From Candidatus Woesearchaeota archaeon (GTDB lineage Archaea; Nanobdellota; Nanobdellia; Woesearchaeales; GW2011-AR4): a stretch of 7,967 nt of DNA. The notes under the pieces are model-generated. The model was not told the DNA's origin and did no database searches. It saw only the letters and a list, made by a program, of their open reading frames with translations. This document shows positions 5,810 through 7,967 of the stretch, piece by piece. The stretch is taken from the NCBI GenBank assembly GCA_016185915.1, contig JACPMP010000087.1:1-7967 (forward strand), given 5' to 3'. Made by a program: the position numbers and the translations under genes. Every line of letters starts with the position of its first letter. Position 1 is the stretch's first letter.

Positions 5810-6616
5810 TTATTTAAACAAATTCTCTTTTTCTAAGATATTTATTGCAGCGCTTGTCCATAACGTTAATCTCCCAGCCTTTGAGCCTGGCGCAAGCAAA
5901 TCTGCATTTAGGTTTTTTACCTCTACAACATCAATCCCAGGTATATTTGCAACTGCTCTGCTTAATTTATTTATTCTTGAAACTACAATCAAAGGACCTT
6001 TCTTTTTTTTGTATTTTCTTCCTCTTGCTTTGCCTTTTCCTCCTCTTATACTTTTTTCCTTTACTCGTGCTAATTCGTTTTCCAAGCCCAATTTTTTGAA
6101 TACCTCAATAACATCTTTTGTTTTGTTTATTGATTCAAATTTGTCATCTAAAACAAAGGGGTAATTGGCTGGGATTGAATGTCCTCTCTGCTCAACAACA
6201 TCACTCATAATTGTGGCTGTGATTGCACTCCTGATTGCTTTTGCCCGTTCTTTCTCATTTATTTTCCTCCACAAACTGTTTTCGGATTTTGGTGGGTGTG
6301 CTCTTCTTCCTCCAACAGTGCCTGGCGCAAAAGCGCCCACCCAATTCATTCTTGTCCCTCTTCTTGTCAAGATTTTTCTTGGGACTCTTGATATTCCAAA
6401 ACCATAAGATCCCCTATAATCCCTTCTTCTTCTTGACAATTTTGCAGAAGCCCTTTTTCCTGCTTCTTTGCTTGCTGCATAGCTTTGTCTTTTGTGGCTT
6501 TGAATAGCCAATACTGCTCTTTGTATTAAATCTGGCCTAAATTCTTCTGCAAACTGCAGAGGTAATTTAATTTCTCCTACCTTATTTTTTGTTAAATCTA
6601 AAATATCAAGCTTCAT
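5810..6616 (-). CDS. rpl4: 50S ribosomal protein uL4 (L4, archaeal L4/L1e type)
   Basis: uL4 binds 23S rRNA domain I, and its long loop forms the narrowest part of the exit tunnel together with uL22. From ATG 6614-6616 the product is 268 residues. It starts MKLDILDLTKNKVGEIKLP, typical for archaeal uL4, with RPDLIQRAVLAIQSHKRQSY following. The Arg/Gly-rich tunnel loop covers about 50-110 (RRRRDYRGSYGFGISRVPR, then GAFAPGTVGGRRAHPP). The C-terminal fold has the basic RGGKGKARGRKYKKKKGPLIVV (about 191-212) and LAPGSKAGRLTLWT. A reading from TTG 6638-6640 adds eight residues overlapping uL3, lacks a ribosome-binding site, and disagrees with homologue starts. The chosen ATG lies one nucleotide after the uL3 stop. 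Confidence 0.96.
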   Translation of the reverse strand: MKLDILDLTKNKVGEIKLPLQFAEEFRPDLIQRAVLAIQSHKRQSYAASKEAGKRASAKLSRRRRDYRGSYGFGISRVPRKILTRRGTRMNWVGAFAPGTVGGRRAHPPKSENSLWRKINEKERAKAIRSAITATIMSDVVEQRGHSIPANYPFVLDDKFESINKTKDVIEVFKKLGLENELARVKEKSIRGGKGKARGRKYKKKKGPLIVVSRINKLSRAVANIPGIDVVEVKNLNADLLAPGSKAGRLTLWTSAAINILEKENLFK

Positions 6617-6617
6617 T

Positions 6618-7631
6618 TTATGTGCCTTGCTTTGATTCAATGCTCGTGTACGTTATTTGAGGTGTTTCCCAAACAACCTCTTTTTTTGATTTAATCGCTC
6701 CTGTTAATCTTATCAATCTTTTCTGCGCCCCCCCTATTGATCCTTTGACCAGGATATATGGGTTTTTTACAATACCATAATGAACAAAGCCGCCTTTTAC
6801 ATTTATTTCATCAAATTTATTTCCTATTTTGATGAGCCATTTATTGTATTCTGTCCTTAAATTATAACCTGTCTTGCCAGCATGAGCTGTTCTCCACATT
6901 ACGTGTCCTTGTGATTTCCACGGGCCTAGAGATCCTGGGTTTCTCCTGCTCTTCTCCGACTTATGATGCCTTAATTGAACACCAAATCTTCTGATTGGTC
7001 CTTGGAATCCTTTTCCCTTTGTTAAAGAATGAACATCTAATAGTTGTCCTTCCTTGAATGCCTCACTTATGTTTATTTCCTTTCCTAATTTTTCATTTGC
7101 ATAAGTTAATTGTTGTTCTTTGCCACCTCCAACAGCCACTTCAAAAAGCTCTGGTTTCTTTTTCCCAATGCCAGTCAATTTTGGCTGAGTGTAGCATAAT
7201 AACCTTACAAAATCAAAATCAGTGGCTTGTGAGGTTCGCGAAGAAACTCGCTCACCATTCACAGTTTCTTTTCCTTTCTTTTTTTGGATTGTAGTTTTTC
7301 TTTCCAATTCGTTGTCAAGAGAATCAGCGAATGTCTCAGAAACCAACTTTGAACTGTTTTTGGTATTTTTGTAAAATCTTATAGAAGCAGTCTTAAGTGG
7401 GGGGCATTCCACAATTGTGGTTGGGCAGAAAATCTCTGTGCCTTTTGTTAAAGAATGGGCGCGGTTGTCATTAATCAGTAGATGGGTCATACCAACCTTG
7501 TAGCCAGCAAACCCCAAGGGTTTTGCTTCATTGCTTGTTGGCCAGTTTCTTATTCTTGCATAATTATATCTAGCTCTGACTCTAGGCCAAAACTGCATGC
7601 TTCCTGCTCTCGGTTGTCTTGTTCTTGGCAT
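6618..7631 (-). CDS. rpl3: 50S ribosomal protein uL3 (L3), first gene of the operon
   Basis: uL3 nucleates large-subunit assembly and sends a long extension toward the peptidyl-transferase centre. The 337-residue product has the usual archaeal length. Key blocks are the N-terminal RQPRAGSMQFWPRVRA (about 5-20), AKPLGFAGYKVGMTH (36-50), LLDVHSLTKGKGFQGPIRRFGV (197-218) and the loop NPGSLGPWKSQGHVMWRTAHAGKTGYNLRTEYNK (231-264), whose tip approaches the active site. A basic, glycine-rich segment follows (VKGSIGGAQKRLIRLT, about 295-310). The ATG at 7629-7631 has a strong AAGGTGAT site 12 nt upstream. No gene precedes it on this strand in the window, so transcription of the operon most likely begins just upstream. 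Confidence 0.98.
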   Translation of the reverse strand: MPRTRQPRAGSMQFWPRVRARYNYARIRNWPTSNEAKPLGFAGYKVGMTHLLINDNRAHSLTKGTEIFCPTTIVECPPLKTASIRFYKNTKNSSKLVSETFADSLDNELERKTTIQKKKGKETVNGERVSSRTSQATDFDFVRLLCYTQPKLTGIGKKKPELFEVAVGGGKEQQLTYANEKLGKEINISEAFKEGQLLDVHSLTKGKGFQGPIRRFGVQLRHHKSEKSRRNPGSLGPWKSQGHVMWRTAHAGKTGYNLRTEYNKWLIKIGNKFDEINVKGGFVHYGIVKNPYILVKGSIGGAQKRLIRLTGAIKSKKEVVWETPQITYTSIESKQGT

Positions 7632-7643
7632 TTGTTTGCTGCT

Positions 7644-7651
7644 ATCACCTT
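7644..7651 (-). promoter_or_regulatory. Shine-Dalgarno of uL3
   Basis: The minus strand reads AAGGTGAT, a full match to the archaeal consensus, separated by 12 nt from the uL3 ATG. The spacing is a little longer than usual. The presence of this site implies a transcript leader longer than about 20 nt. Confidence 0.75.
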
Positions 7652-7652
7652 A

Positions 7653-7700
7653 GACTATTATATCTATGATTGTTTGACTGCAAAATAAGCCTTTTATTGA
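7653..7700 (-). promoter_or_regulatory. Candidate promoter region of the ribosomal-protein operon
   Basis: Three AT-rich TATA-like stretches are visible on the minus strand: TCAATAAAAG (7691-7700), CTTATTTT (7682-7689) and AGATATAAT (7657-7665). A TATA box about 25 nt upstream of a start placed before the uL3 Shine-Dalgarno would best fit one of the first two. The third would give an almost leaderless transcript lacking that site. None is a strong consensus with a clear BRE element, so the choice is unresolved. Confidence 0.3.
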
Positions 7701-7709
7701 AAGCCTTTT
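7687..7709. repeat. 9-bp direct repeat AAGCCTTTT, period 14
   Basis: AAGCCTTTT occurs at 7687-7695 and again at 7701-7709, exactly 14 bp apart (AAAAGGCTT on the operon strand). The pair overlaps the candidate promoter of the ribosomal operon. It could be a duplicated regulator site or a chance or slippage repeat. Confidence 0.6.
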
Positions 7710-7716
7710 GTAGAAA

Positions 7717-7733
7717 ACAGTTTAATCAACTGT
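7717..7733. repeat. Inverted repeat ACAGTT-5-AACTGT
   Basis: A perfect 6-bp inverted repeat (7717-7722 and 7728-7733) surrounds the 5-nt spacer TAATC. Its position upstream of the candidate operon promoter suits a dimeric-regulator operator, but a chance origin is possible. Confidence 0.5.
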
Positions 7734-7734
7734 A

Positions 7735-7755
7735 CTGAAAAAGCAATCTTTTCAG
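7735..7755. repeat. Inverted repeat CTGAAAA-7-TTTTCAG
   Basis: A perfect 7-bp inverted repeat (7735-7741 and 7749-7755) surrounds a 7-nt spacer. It begins two bases after the preceding palindrome. As RNA it would form a weak A/U-rich hairpin, so a DNA operator or a mobile-element end relic is as plausible as an RNA structure. Confidence 0.5.
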
Positions 7756-7768
7756 GCTTGTTATGCTG

Positions 7769-7789
7769 CGTGTTCAATTACTAAACACG
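7769..7789. repeat. Inverted repeat CGTGTT-9-AACACG
   Basis: A perfect 6-bp inverted repeat (7769-7774 and 7784-7789) surrounds a 9-nt spacer. It is the third consecutive inverted repeat in this intergenic stretch and is spaced 21 bp end to end, like the previous one. Confidence 0.45.
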
Positions 7790-7819
7790 TGAAATTATGT
7801 GTTTTGGAATAATGGCAGA

Positions 7820-7828
7820 TTTATAAAT
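7820..7828 (+). promoter_or_regulatory. Archaeal TATA box upstream of the plus-strand gene
   Basis: TTTATAAAT is a textbook archaeal TATA element. It would place a transcription start near 7847-7850 and a leader of about 47-50 nt before the ATG at 7897. The element with its flanking base (ATTTATAAAT read with one mismatch) is nearly palindromic, so it could also fire toward the ribosomal operon. The preceding GGCAGA is at best a weak BRE. Confidence 0.45.
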
Positions 7829-7896
7829 GTTGTGGTGGAGTTTGATTTTGTTCTATCCCAAAACTATTTCCTGACGATAAAAAATATTGGGTTTCT

Positions 7897-7967
7897 ATGA
7901 AACTCAATAACGCAAAAATCGTGGAAATTATCAGGAAAAGGAACAATGGTTGGAGTACCAACCACAT
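7897..7967 (+). CDS. Possible transposase/integrase with N-terminal helix-turn-helix, fragment cut by the window edge
   Basis: Only 23 residues are visible, starting MKLNNAKIVEIIRKRNNGWS. The pattern KL-x-NAKI-x-x-II-(R/K), followed by a short Gly-containing turn and Ser-Thr, resembles the first helix-turn-helix of archaeal IS481-like transposases/integrases, which continue with an IA-x-x-x-x-IS-x-RRVQQ helix. That comparison is from memory and the decisive second helix lies outside the window. An in-frame stop at 7843-7845 and a TATA box at 7820 bound the 5' side. No Shine-Dalgarno precedes the ATG, which weakens the call. If correct, a mobile element is transcribed divergently from the ribosomal operon. 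A rival open frame on the opposite strand covers the same bases. Confidence 0.45.
   Translation, partial: MKLNNAKIVEIIRKRNNGWSTNH

Larger units (their letters stand above)
7632..7896. other. Intergenic region between the ribosomal operon and the plus-strand gene
   Basis: This 265-bp stretch has no convincing gene on either strand. It contains the uL3 ribosome-binding site, candidate promoters for both directions, one direct repeat and three inverted repeats described separately. No tRNA or other RNA gene was recognised. An RNA leader with autoregulatory structure is conceivable but not shown. Confidence 0.7.

Noticed and set aside
6617..6640. TTG start for uL4 eight codons upstream
   Set aside because: It overlaps uL3, has no ribosome-binding site, and adds residues not seen in archaeal uL4. 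The ATG at 6614-6616 matches the family start.
7650..7724. Possible leader peptide ending at the TAA just before the uL3 Shine-Dalgarno
   Set aside because: The open frame between stops at 7722-7724 and 7650-7652 has no ATG, GTG or TTG start codon, so no leader peptide is supported.
7821..7967. Minus-strand open frame of 48 codons reaching the window edge, with a hydrophobic segment (MWLVLQPLFLFLIISTIFAL)
   Set aside because: It covers the same bases as the plus-strand ORF. Antisense frames of Lys/Arg-rich genes in AT-rich DNA are often open and Leu/Phe/Ile-rich, and no family was recognised. It remains a rival reading (the C-terminal end of an upstream membrane protein) until the flanking sequence is seen.

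Overview
This window is the first two-thirds or so of an archaeal ribosomal-protein super-operon (the S10/spc-type cluster), read almost entirely on the minus strand. The proteins are archaeal rather than bacterial: a long uL3 with the Trp/His-rich loop, the archaeal/eukaryotic-only protein eS4, an archaeal SUI1/eIF1 factor with a Cys-rich N-terminus, zinc-type uS14, and uS17 with its CPFHG motif. The DNA is AT-rich, the proteins are Lys-rich and the genes are tightly packed. Together with the missing RNase P gene rnp1, this suggests a small-genome, perhaps DPANN-type archaeon, but that placement is an inference.

Layout in transcription order (right to left): uL3 (7631-6618), uL4 (6616-5810), uL23 (5808-5548), uL2 (5536-4817), uS19 (4814-4431), uL22 (4428-3976), uS3 (3983-3270), uL29 (3301-3074), eIF1/SUI1 (3081-2773), uS17 (2749-2324), uL14 (2323-1922), uL24 (1912-1535), eS4 (1533-844), uL5 (847-329), uS14 (328-98), and the first 29 codons of uS8 (88-1, running off the window). 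Gaps are 0-23 nt and several genes overlap, so one transcript with translational coupling is very likely. All products except the initiation factor are ribosome components. The early genes build the tunnel and peptidyl-transferase neighbourhood (uL2, uL3, uL4, uL22, uL23), and the others contribute to mRNA entry, the small-subunit head and the central protuberance.

The stretch 7632-7896 upstream of uL3 has no convincing gene. It holds the uL3 Shine-Dalgarno site, AT-rich candidate promoter sequence, a 9-bp direct repeat and three successive perfect inverted repeats. At 7897 a plus-strand ORF begins and runs off the window. Its 23 visible residues look like the helix-turn-helix start of an archaeal transposase/integrase, and a good TATA-box match lies upstream of it. 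So the operon is probably flanked divergently by a mobile element.

The core of the window is ordinary conserved machinery and I see no new biological system in it. The items most worth checking are the missing rnp1, an Asp-to-Ser change beside the conserved His of uL2, the N-terminally extended uS14, the stop codons fused to Shine-Dalgarno sites, and the repeat-rich upstream region.
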